The translations under genes and the position numbers were made by a program. The notes beneath the pieces are model-generated. The model was not told the origin of the DNA. It was given only the letters and a program-made list of their open reading frames with translations, and made no database searches. A stretch of 64,000 bases of DNA from Diplosphaera chodatii (Eukaryota > Chlorophyta > Trebouxiophyceae > Prasiolales > Stichococcaceae): the NCBI GenBank assembly GCA_032358165.1, contig JAALGY010000010.1:248001-312000 (forward strand). Reading direction: 5' to 3'. Below are positions 24,813 to 35,400 of this stretch, in pieces. Numbering within the stretch: the first letter of the stretch is position 1; each line of letters starts with the position of its first letter.

Positions 24813-25599
24813 ACTGTCCGGCCTGGCGGGGCAAAGACGTCAGATAGGCGTATGGATAGGCCAGCCAGCCACAACGGAATAACTTGCATCGGTAGCTGCG
24901 CGGCGATCACGAAGCGCCAGGTGCCCCGTGGAGTGCTCATGCAGCTGATCGTGAGTGCATGGAGGCGAGCCGGATCCCGCGCTCGTATGCATGTGCCCCA
25001 TGCAGCCAGTGCACGCAGCCATCTCGTGCAGCTGCCGCACAGGTGGAGCCAACTTGCCTACCCAACAGCGCTGCATGAACAGAAGCATGCTCACCTCTTA
25101 CCCGCACTCGGGCGCTGGTTGATCAACGTCTTTGAATCGGGCGGGTCACTGATTACCAGCCGGTGACGAGCTGTGCGCCCGGCGGCCCCTTGCTGGCCCG
25201 GCTTCGGATCTCGCAGCATATTCTTGGAGCATGCGCTGGCTACATTCGGGCGGATGACAAAGCGGCAACAGCAGGCAGACCTGACTGGACGACAGGGAAG
25301 TAGCAAACCGGACCAACTCTGCAGTGTCTCACAAAATCGCTGGACGTCACCAGCATGCATGGCTGCAAACTGTGCAGTGCTGCATCACATGTCATCAACT
25401 CTATCTCGAGCGCTGCTCGCCAGCCTGAGCTACCAGGCGCATGTTTGCGACACCGCCGAGCTCTCAAGCAAAGGTTGCTGCACCAGCCAGTCTGATGCTG
25501 GACGCGGGTGCAGCAGTGTGAGCAGCTGGACGCCCGGCTGGCCGGTACACACGGCCACAGCAGGCCGTCCAGGCCAGTGTACGCCCTACACCCTAAACC
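24813..25599. other. Intergenic gap: PhoD D promoter and RsmD 3' region
   Basis: About 790 bases with no convincing gene. It carries the GCATATTC site at 25216-25223. A short CCCTAAACCC string just past the RsmD stop resembles plant-type telomere repeat but is too short to be more than chance or a telo-box-like motif. Confidence 0.5.
25216..25223. promoter_or_regulatory. Candidate P1BS (GCATATTC) upstream of PhoD D
   Basis: Matches GNATATNC about 407 bases upstream of the D start codon. It lies within the same 13-base context (25213-25225) that is found upstream of C. Confidence 0.45.
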
Positions 25600-28500
25600 C
25601 TACACGTAGCTCTGCCACGCCACGTCCTCCTCGGCGTCTGTGCTGTCCTCCGGCGCGAAGAGCGCCAGGAAGGTGCGCCCGTACTTGCGGTCCCGCACCT
25701 GCGCCAGGCGGCCAGGGGATCAGACGCAAGCGAGGGACGATGCCAAAGCAGCGTGTGACGGGTGGCCCCACACACACTGCAGCGCGGCTGCAGTCATGTG
25801 CTAATGAGGCCTGCAGTGTCCGCTGGTACATGCACATCGGTGCAGCTGGAGCCGTGCTGCTGGGCAGCCCTGGCAGCTGCTGCGGGGCGCCGGCCGGCAG
25901 GAGTGTGGCAGAACAGCCGACGAGTGGGCGCTGGCGTCAAGCTGCTGCGCCGCCTACCTTGGGCAGGCCGCACAGGGTGTCCGGGATCTCGTGCGCCAGC
26001 CGCTTGGGGTACTCCACCAGGATGACGGACGTCGGCTTGGCCAGCGGGCTCGCCTGCATGGCACCATCGCTACGAACTTTACACAGATCAAGTCGCATGT
26101 CATCACACCATGCCAAACATCTACCGCAGTCATGCAGCAGTAGGAAGGGGGAGGAGGATCATGGTGACGTCACATTCTGCAGCGGACATGCCGCCCCTGC
26201 CGCAGCGTGCAGTTGACTGTGCCGCCTGCCGGCACAGCCAGCAGCCAGACAGGCGCGGGGTGGTTGACCGTGGACGCTCTCATCTGAGTACGCACCTCCA
26301 GCAGCTGGAACAGCTCGGGGTAGGAGACCAGCAGGTAGGGCGGGCACACGGAGATGAAGTCGAAGGGGCCGCCGCCGTAGCCGGGCGCCGCCGCCGCCCG
26401 CTGCAGGAACGCCTCCGCTTTCTGCACAGCGGCACAGCCAGGTCAGCGGCTGGCCTGCATGGCATTCAAGCCTGTCGCTGTGAACATATGGGGCAGCGCA
26501 ACTTCTATAGACTTTAGACGGCAGCGTAGCGGGAGGGTCTGTGCCGTGCCAGGCGCAACAGCACCCTGAGACGCAACCAGTCGCGCCACCTGATGTAATA
26601 ACGCCAAAGATATCAGGCAGTATCGTATGGCGCGCTTGCCGGGGACGCACCGTGGTGACCACGCTGGCGCCGCCCCGCAGCTCGCACGCCTCGATGTTGG
26701 GCTGCAGGCAGCGCTGCGTGACCCAGGGGTCCAGCTCCACGAAGGTCGCGCGCTCGCACCCCCTCGACAGCGCCTGCACATGTGTAACCATCTCCATGAG
26801 TGGTACTTCAGCCCTCAGTGTTGATGAGAAGGCTTCAGCTGTGACCCAGGGGTCCAGCTCCACAAGATCGCGCGCTTGCACCCCCTCGACAGCGCTCGAG
26901 TTCAGATCCAAGACTCTTGAACGAACCCCTTGCATGCAACTCGACCCCAGACGATGAACTTCTGATGCACTCCAGCTTCAGCACTGGATGCCAAGCGACA
27001 TCCAATGCATGCCTGCCAATCAGTTCTCGCCTGAAGACCATAGCGCTGGTCTCATCAGTCCAACAGGCACAGGGGTGTGGGGTTTGAGGGAAACAGGTGC
27101 AAGCTGCCCACCTCCAGGCCAATGGAACCGGTGCCCGCGAACAGATCCAACCAGCGGCTGCCCTCGGGGAGCCGCGTGACGCTGCCGGTGCGCGAGTGGA
27201 TCATGGAAAACACCGCCGAGCGCACCTGCACCAGAAATTTGGAGATTTGTACTACATTCTCGGGGTTGAAAAGGGTTTGAGGGTCGCCGTGACGCTGGTG
27301 ATGGCAGCACTCTATGCCAGTGCAGCACTGGCGCCGCACTTCCGTCCAAACCATTGAAGAACATTGAGGCATAGTGTGGGGTGCAGACGGGAGTGGTGTC
27401 GCTGATGTGCATGGCAAGGCGTGCTGCGCTGCAGGGTGGGGCGCACCATCTCCATCATCGGGCGGACGGTGTCGCCCTGCGGGCTGAGCAGCCGCTTTCC
27501 TGCGCAGCAGCCAGATGGCTTTCCGTGAGGCCCTGCCGTCTGGCGGCTGCAGAGTGCGCCAGCATCAAACATCAGAGGCCCAATGTGCACCCTGCCGGCA
27601 GGGGCCCTGACTCACCGCCGGCTGAGCCGGAGATGATGCGCAGCTTGCGGTGCGTGCGCCGCCGGGCGGTCGCCTTCGCCAGCTCCCGCGGCTGCAGCCA
27701 CAGGCCATCGTCAGGTGGGATCCCATGGGCGCAATCAGGGTCCTGCTGCTGTCCGCCATGCACGTCCGCTGCGCAGCTGTGCCCCACAGCCTTCTGAGGC
27801 AGACATCGAGCGGCAGGGAGGCGCGCACAGCAGGTGACAGGCAGCAGCGGGGATGGCGCTCTCACGTCAGTCGCTAAATCCTCAGCGGCGGCGTCCTCGT
27901 CCTGCACCGCCAGCCGGCGCGCCATCTCAGGCGGCATGCTGTCCAGCAGCTGCTGCAGCGCGGAGCCCACCTGCGGCTCCCGCATCGCCGCCGAGCCCTA
28001 CCACACGGCAGGCAAGGCAGGTCTGGTCCACTTCCCGCTATTCACATGTTGGCCTGCACTTGCAAATGATTGCCCTACCCCAAGAAGGGAAGGTATCACT
28101 GGCGTTGCGTGGTGCAACCCTGCCAGTTACTGCGGTTGCTGCTGCTGGCCACAGCATACAGCGGAGAACGGCACCTGGGATGCCCGCTGCACGCTGTAGT
28201 TGTCGGGGACCGCGGAGACTGTCCAGCCGTCGTCGTCCTGCATGCAGAACAAAGCCTGAGCCCCACTCAGCAGCGGCTGACGGCGACGGTGCCTGCAGTC
28301 GTGAGGCAGGCAGCTCATTCCAGCACGCTGCAGGGAGTGGACCCTACCTCGGCAAGGGGCAGCGCTGCCCCGCCGCCAACAGGTGCTTCCTCCTCCTCCT
28401 CCTCATCGTCGCTGTCGAGCTCGTAGTTGGACGTCGTCCACTCGGTTTCCTCCTCATCATCAACCCCGCCGTCGTCCAGGGCCCAGGCATCCTCGCCGCC

Positions 28501-29094
28501 AGCATCGCCCCGCGCGCTGTCCAGCATCGCCTCAGCCTCCGCCGCCGCCGCCGCCCACGCCGCCTCCAGCCCCTCCATGCTGCTGGCGTCTGTGTCGGTG
28601 GCGTCTGTGTCCGCGGCGGCGGCGCTGCTGCCGCCGTCTGCTGTGTCAAGGGCTGCCGTCGAGTCGCGACCAGCGGATGAGCCCGGCAGCATTGACGCCA
28701 GCTCGGCGGGCGAGTCGAAGGCGTCGGCCGCCCAGCCGCTGTCGATGCTGAAGATCTCCACGTCCTCCTCCTCTTCCGCCGCCTCGTTCTGCTGCTTCCG
28801 CGGCCGGCCCCGCTTGCGCCTGGGCTCCTGCAGCGGTGGCTGTTCATTGGCGCCGCCGGCGTGGTCTGGCAACAGATCCGCCAGCTGCTCGCTGAGCGTG
28901 TCGCCTGTGCTGGCGCGGCGCCCCTTGGCTGCGGCCGCGACGCTGCGCCGCTGAGGCTGCTGATGGCGCGGCTCAGGTGCCGAGACGCATGGCCTGCACC
29001 CTGCATGTGCTTGGCTGCGGTGCGGGGCGCTGGGTGCTTGCATGCATGGCTGGCAACGGTGCGGCTGGTTCAGGGCACTCAGCATCGCTGACAT
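25600..29094 (-). CDS. RsmD-type 16S rRNA guanine-N2 methyltransferase, probably plastid-targeted
   Basis: The family uses S-adenosylmethionine to methylate a guanine of small-subunit rRNA; plant members are organellar. Exon 1 (28348-29094) encodes an Arg/Ala-rich start that could be a transit peptide, an AT-hook-like RKRGRPRK and long acidic runs. Exons at 28175-28237, 27866-27997 and 27616-27742 follow in phase. The core reads LRIISGSAGGKRLLSPQGD (27430-27670), VRSAVFSMIHSRTG, the SAM-binding LDLFAGTGSIGLE (27110-27225), ALSRGCERATFVELDPWV (26715-26773), FDFISVCPPYLLVSYPE (26300-26370), VILVEYPKRLAHE (26000) and DRKYGRTFLALFAPE; TAG is at 25600-25602. Motif IV reads CPPY rather than DPPY. 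The gene is much longer than bacterial RsmD because of the 250-residue N-terminal exon. It is transcribed divergently from the receiver-SPA gene. Confidence 0.85.
26841..26896 (-). repeat. Degenerate partial exon copy inside an RsmD intron
   Basis: These 56 bases nearly repeat the exon segment 26718-26774 that encodes ALSRGCERATFVELDPWV. Relative to the exon the copy has several substitutions and a one-base deletion, so it cannot encode the same peptide throughout, although VELDPWVT is still legible. It lies just upstream of the true exon in the gene's direction. Confidence 0.8.
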
Positions 29095-29499
29095 CCTACT
29101 GGTTCAAACTTCACACACAGCTGGCGTCACAGCCCTCAACCGCTGAGTCGTCGCTTGCGGGTTGGGATGCGCCAAGCTGCAACTCCCCCTTCAAGCTTGC
29201 TCGAGCTACAAGCACATAATGCCAGCTTCATTTGCCGGGTAGAAGAGCAGTATCCAGTGCATTTGACGGTCTGCATGATACATGCTGCATCAAGCCGCCG
29301 ACGCACGTGCTGTGTCAGGCAAATTGCAGCAAGGTCAAACCCCTTTGACCTCCCTGAGGCATTCCCAAAATAGGGCTTACTAACCTTCAAGCAGTATCTG
29401 GCCGGTGTCAGTCGCGCAGTTGAATCCTGCAGGCGTGACCTGGACCTGTTTGAACGAGTGATGAGACACATATACATGCGGGAAGACAGTCTATAAGGC
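29095..29499. promoter_or_regulatory. Shared divergent promoter region, RsmD (-) and receiver-SPA (+)
   Basis: A 405-base gap separates two divergent start codons, so both promoters must lie here or overlap. I see no clear TATA box and no gene. Confidence 0.5.
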
Positions 29500-32400
29500 A
29501 TGGCAACGGCAGCGGCGGCCGCAGCGGCGGCACCGGCTGGGCAACCGGCCACGCCAGACCCGCTGTCGGGGGCCATGCCGACGCTGGCCCCGTCGGACGT
29601 GCACGTTCTGCTGGTCGATGACGAGCGGCTCAGCCGGCTCGTTGTGGGCAATGTGCTGCGCAAATGCGCGTACAGAGGTGGGGCGCTCGGAGCCTTGGCC
29701 CCTGCGACGTGCCCTTCATTGGCGTGGATCCAGCCATTGGCAGGCCCGGGCACAGGGCCATTGGCTCTCAGAGATTCTCTGCTCTCGTTCGCCAGTGTCA
29801 AGCATGCGAGCAGGCCGTTATGGCCTCCGGCGAGCCGTGCATCACGCCTGATGTCGTGGCCAAAGCTGCGTGGGTCTACTCCGGGTGTGCGATGCCGCTT
29901 GCCGGTGCTCACCGGAATGTGTTGAATGCCTGCAGTGACGGTTGCGGAGAGCGGCTCGGAGGCGGTCGCCCTGCTGCGGGCCCAACCGCCCGGGACCTTC
30001 CACCTGGTCCTCACAGTGAGCGCTTGTGCCTTGTGCTCCCAATGGTGTCTCAAAGCAGCGTGGGAGCTGCATCATTGCTGAGCACTGCTCTGTGATTCTA
30101 CCTTTTGTGGCTTGTGGCAGCAGCCGCATGGCCCAGTCGGCATCGCGTCAAGTGCTGTCCCCACAGTCAAGTCAGGTTGAGGTGCAGTTGTGCTATAGCA
30201 CTGCGTCTGCGGGCGGGGTACTAGAGGCTCTTGGTGCTGATGTGCAGGACGTCATGATGCCGGACGTGGACGGCATCGAGCTGCTGCGCTTCCTGCGCGG
30301 CAATGACGCCTTTGCCGCTGTCCCCGTCGTCAGTGAGTGCCTACCCATGAATCTATGAGCACAGCGAATGTTCGATGAGGTCGTGACTGCAGCAAGGATG
30401 ACCAGGGCTCCAGGGTTGTTTGTCACGGACCCTTTGGCTGCTGCTTGCAGTGATGAGCGCGAATGAGGAGAATGACACCGTGTTCGAGTGCATCCGCGGG
30501 GGAGCTGAGGATTACCTTCTCAAGCCGGTCACCCGGAAGGAGGTGCAGCACATTTGGCAGCACGTGTGGCGGCGCCAGCAGCAGCTCGTCGTGCCCGGCA
30601 TCCCTGATGAGGTGAGTTCCGAAGGCGTGCCGCTGGCCTGCAGCACCCATGCTGTAGGGACTGTTGTTCGCCTGTAGAGGGTCAAGGAAGGCAGAACACC
30701 TATGTGTCCTTGTGGGGCCTAAAGCTTCGGCACTCATGCTAGCATGCTCTACCTACTGATGTTCTTGCTGTGCTGACCAACCTGCAGGCAGAAGAGTTGC
30801 GGAGGCCTTCAGGCCCAGTATCAGTCCCCATGGCAGCTCCGGACATCGGAATGCCGGCGGCCTCGGCAGGGCTGGCGCAGCGTGCGATGCTGCCGCAGCT
30901 GGCGAGCCCGGCGGCTCAGCAGGCAGCGCAGGCCGCAGCGCCTGGCGATGACCGACAGCCCTCGGCAGCCGAGCGGCAGTGGCAGTCGCAGCTGCAGCCG
31001 GCCGCTGCGCAGCGGCAACAGCAACATCAACAGCTGCCGCAGCACCAGAAGGGACTGCAGCAGCGGCAGCCGAACGCGCCCCTGGGTGGGGCGACGCAGC
31101 TGCCGCCCCAGCTGCCGCCCTCCCGCCCCCTGGCCGAGTTCCTGTCGGCGGCTGCCGGCGGGCCGCAGCAGCACAGTGGCGAGGAGGCCTTTCGCGTTCT
31201 GTGTCAGGTGTGGGCCCTGATCATGCATCGTTCTTGTTCACAGCAAGCCTCGGAACACCACATGTACGAAGACGTCACCCGATGTCCACCTGATATCGAC
31301 AATGGTCAAGCGACACATCTAGCGAATCAGACTGTTGGCTTCCTTGCGCAGGTGCTGGGCTTCTTGCGGGCGCACCATGCCAAAGGGGCAGCCCTGGGGC
31401 GGCTGCGGCCCTCGGGGCTGCGCGTCACCGGCTCCTGCATCGTGCTGCTGGACCCGGCCGCTCGGATTCCTGCAGACGAAGAGGTGCATCTTGCATGACA
31501 TCCTATCACCAGGCCTGGTCTGAGATGGCCTGCGGCGCTGCCCCTGCATTTGATGACCGCGCACCCTCTGCTGTGTGCATGTGTCAGTCGAAATGATACT
31601 GACCGGCTTGTTGGTCTGCAGGAGCTTTATGCGGCACCAGAGCAGCTGTGCGCTCGTGTGCAGCCGCCATCCGCAGCCAGTGGCGACGGGTCTGTCCACA
31701 GCAGCAGGTCCCCCGGGGGCGCACTGGCCGCCAGGGCTGCACGGGCAGCCAGCCAGGGTTTGCCGTCGTCGAACGACAGTCTGACGAGTGCGAGCGCGGT
31801 GCCCGCGCCCGGCGCTACAGGGAGGCTGCCCAGCGGCGCGCTGCCGGCGCTGCCGGGCAGGGGCTCGCCGCCCCAGGGTGGCTCAGCGTTGCCCACCCCG
31901 CAGCGCACGCCAGCCGGCGACATGTTCTCCCTTGGCCTGCTGCTGCTGCAGCTGCTGCACCCGCTGGATGGCAGTGCAGCCAGCAGCACAAGCGGCGGCG
32001 GCGGTGGCAGCAGCAGTGGCGGCGCTGCACCCAGCAGCGACACGGCCGCTGATGCTGGTGCGGGGCAGGCGCGGCGGATGCTGCAGGACGCGCGGCACCA
32101 GATACTGCCCAGCAGCCTTGTCCAGGTGTGCATTGCTAACAACACCAAGCCTGAAGATGGTTTGCTTGGGTACTGTGTGTGCAGCAACTCCATTCAGATT
32201 GCAGCAGGTGGGTTCCGGTGGCAGTGTACCAGCCTTGGCCACACAAGGCATGGTACATGATCTCCATGACGTCAATTGCTGCAGCAATAGCCACTGGCAT
32301 GAGCTTGATTAACCTGTGGTGCAGTAGCTCATAGCACTAAGCACACAGCCCTTACAAAGCTGCACTCCATGTTTCTGCGCAGCTACCTGCGGTGCTTCCT

Positions 32401-35400
32401 TCCTGGTGCAGCAGGGGCAACGGAGTGGTAAAAGGTGTCTGCACTGGTTCAGGGCCGCCCAGCGGAGGCGGCGCTGCTGACGGCGCTGCTGTCGCACGAC
32501 CCCAAGCGCCGCCCGGCGATCGACGACGTGCTGCGCTCCGGCCTGCTGCGCAAGCTGCACGCGGGGCTGACCAAGCCCCCCGCAAAGGCAGCAGGGCAGC
32601 ACGAGGGACCACCCGCAAAGTCTGCCGCTGCTGCCGGCCCTGGAGCCAGCTCGGCGGGGCCATCAGCGGGGTCTCTGGCGCCTGCGGGCCTCGTCGAGCC
32701 CAAGGCACCGGCAGCGGCAGCCAGCAGCTTGCAGCTCTTGACGCCGCAGCCGCAGCCGCAGCGCCAGCTCATCGCGGAGTCGGGCCTGCAACACATTGCT
32801 GGGGGCAGGTCGGCGGCGGGGCTGCCGGCGGCGGCGCTGGCGGCGCACCTGGGCTCGGGCGGCGTGCTGCAGGACTTCCTGCAGCTGGCGCGGGAGTCGG
32901 TTGCGAAGGACGCCGCGCAGCTCGCCGCCCAGATCTCCGTCCTGGACCAGGTGAATACTATTAGTCATCTTCCTTGCACTGTGCACTGCTGGGTTCACCC
33001 TACCTCTTTCCATGTCTCAGCTTGCTGGTCCTACCTACCTTCCTGGCAAGCTTTGCTGCATGTAACCATCGGGCGGACAGCAGGTGGAGGCTGTGGAAGA
33101 AGACCCATCACCACTCCTTTGCTTCCTGCTGCCGCCTGCAGGATGCCGCCACGACGCAGCGGTGCCTGGCGGCGGTGCAGGCGCAGGCGGCGGCCCTGGA
33201 GCAGCGCCGCGCAGCCGCCGCCCGCAGGAGGCACGCCGTCTCTGAGCAGGTGAGCTGCGGATCTGGCTGGTCACCAAAATCGGCTGTGCCCCATGTTTGA
33301 AGGGCTAATAGCAGGCCCTATCTTGGCTGTACAACACAGCCTGAGTACTGTAGGAATGCATCGGCTTGTTAAATCTAGTTAAAAAATCTTGTTGTCGCTG
33401 TTCATAGGGTGCTCCTGCCAGCTCGCTCACAGAGGCCGGCCAGGCTGCGACCGCCTCGTTGCAGATTGCCAGCGCCCCTGCGGTCTCCACGCCGGTCTCC
33501 ACAGACTCTGCAGAGACCACATCACCGCTGGCAGCCGCGGCAACAACCCCCCGCAGCAGCGAGCATGCTGCTTCCACCCCACCCGGCAGCAGGAAGCGGT
33601 CGCGTGGAGCTACTGTGGCAGCTGCAGTCAGCCCCGGCGCAGCAGTCGTGGCGCAGCCTCCTGACATGGCCACGGCGGCCAAGGCACGGCGTGTGGCAAC
33701 GGCCCTGCCGGCTGTCGACGCTGCCTTCTTCAGGGCGCGGGACGCGGCAGATGCCGGAAGCAGTAACGAGCTGTCACCGACATCCCAGCAGGCGGCTGCA
33801 TCCCGCAGCCTTCAGGTGAGAGGCAGTCTACACCACCGCTGTCATATTGTGAGTTGGGACTGTAGTTCGATGTTGCAGATGTTCAACAGCCGCACCTGCT
33901 GCATAAAGCGCATCCTGCTCTTTCGATCATGATCAGGGGTAGATGATGATCATGGTCAGTGATCACATCGCAAACCATGTGATCACAGCGCCACAGCTGG
34001 TTGATGCATCAATATGACTGCCTTCCTGCAGGCGGCGCTGCAGCCGTGGCGGCCCGACAGCAGCGGCGGGGCCCCAGCGGACGATCCAGCGCAGCTGCCG
34101 CCCCACCTGCAGACCTTTGGGCAGGACCTTGACCGCTTCAGCCGCCACGGCGACTTCAGGTGACTGCCACATGCCACATGGCTGTTCTCACAGTCGCCGG
34201 CAGGTTTGTTGCCTTGCAATTGAGGGGACTTGTGGCCGCAGCGTTTGGTTGATTGCAAGGTCATCAGCACTGCTGTTGACCTGAGCGTTCGTAGCCCGAG
34301 GTTGACATTAGTCATATAGACATTTGTGCCAGCACCAGCTCAGAGCATGCTGTGCTGCAGGGTGGTGGCGCACCTGCGGTACGGCGACGGGCTGGCGTCG
34401 CCCGAGATGGTGTGCTCCACCGCCTTCGACCGCGACGACGAGTTCTTCGCCACCGCCGGCGTGTCTCGCCACATCAAGGTGCGCACCCGCCCGCAACCTG
34501 CAATGTTGTCTTGTAGTGCCACCTCTGGTGACTCATTGTTTCTGTCGATGGAGCACCCTGCACCTAGTCTGCATGCCCGCCACCGTGTGCCTCTTGTTTG
34601 ATCACCTGCAAGAGCGGCCCCCGAGCTGGCTGCTGGGCCAATATTGCATCCCAGACACAGCCCACGAGTCCGAGCACACCCTGTGAGCAGGATGGCAGCC
34701 CCATGCGATCAGACAGAGGCCTCGACCCTCATTCTGAGCCACAACCATCTGGCGCCCAGGTGTACGAGTTTGCGAGCCTGCTGGAGGACGGGGGCGCGGG
34801 CGCGGCGGGCGGCGCGCACTACCCGGTGCTGGACCTGCCGTTCCGCGCCAAGCTGGCCGCTGTGACCTGGAACACGTACCTCAAGTCACACCTGCTGGCC
34901 GCCGACTACGCGGGCATCGCCACCCTGGTCGACGCCTCCGCCGGCGTCGAGGTAGCACCCTGCGCATGTGGCCATCACAACGCGTGTGTAGTAGTACTGA
35001 GTGCTGTAGTCTGTCTGGCCACGACCCGCTGTGGCAGTGCCAATACTATGTTAACAAGTGTTGAGACACATGCAAGGTTCTACAGGTCCTACCTTGCGCC
35101 TGTTCAGTTCATCAAGCCCTTGACTGCTGCGTCAGCCTGAACACGTCACGGTTGCCAGCAGACCGAACGTGTTGAGTCCCTGTGCAGTCCACGGCTTGAG
35201 ACTGTCAGTGGGTGTCTGTGTGTGGTTGGCAGACATGAGCAGCGAGAGCCAGACCACGTCGGTTGCAACCACCGGGTTTCGTATTGCTGCAGGTGGCGGC
35301 GTTTGCGGAGCACACCAAGCGCATCTGGAGCGTGGACTTCTCTGCCACCGACCCGCAGCGCTTCCTGTCCGGCTCCGATGACGGCACTGTCCGCCTGTGG

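Noticed and set aside
25584..25604. Interstitial telomere-like sequence (CCCTAAACCC)
   Set aside because: Barely more than one repeat unit, and similar AAACCCTAA words occur in introns near acceptors (about 9194 and 62601). It does not support a telomere or an ancient chromosome end.
25173..26216. A plus-strand frame of nearly 350 codons opposite RsmD and the PhoD D promoter
   Set aside because: No domain similarity was recognised, and it overlaps conserved RsmD exons on the other strand.
29500..30677. Receiver part as a stand-alone gene ending at 30677
   Set aside because: Possible only if the good GTGAGT donor at 30612 is ignored. The downstream exon follows in phase 176 bases later, leaving little room for a separate promoter. 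It is kept as an alternative rather than as the call.
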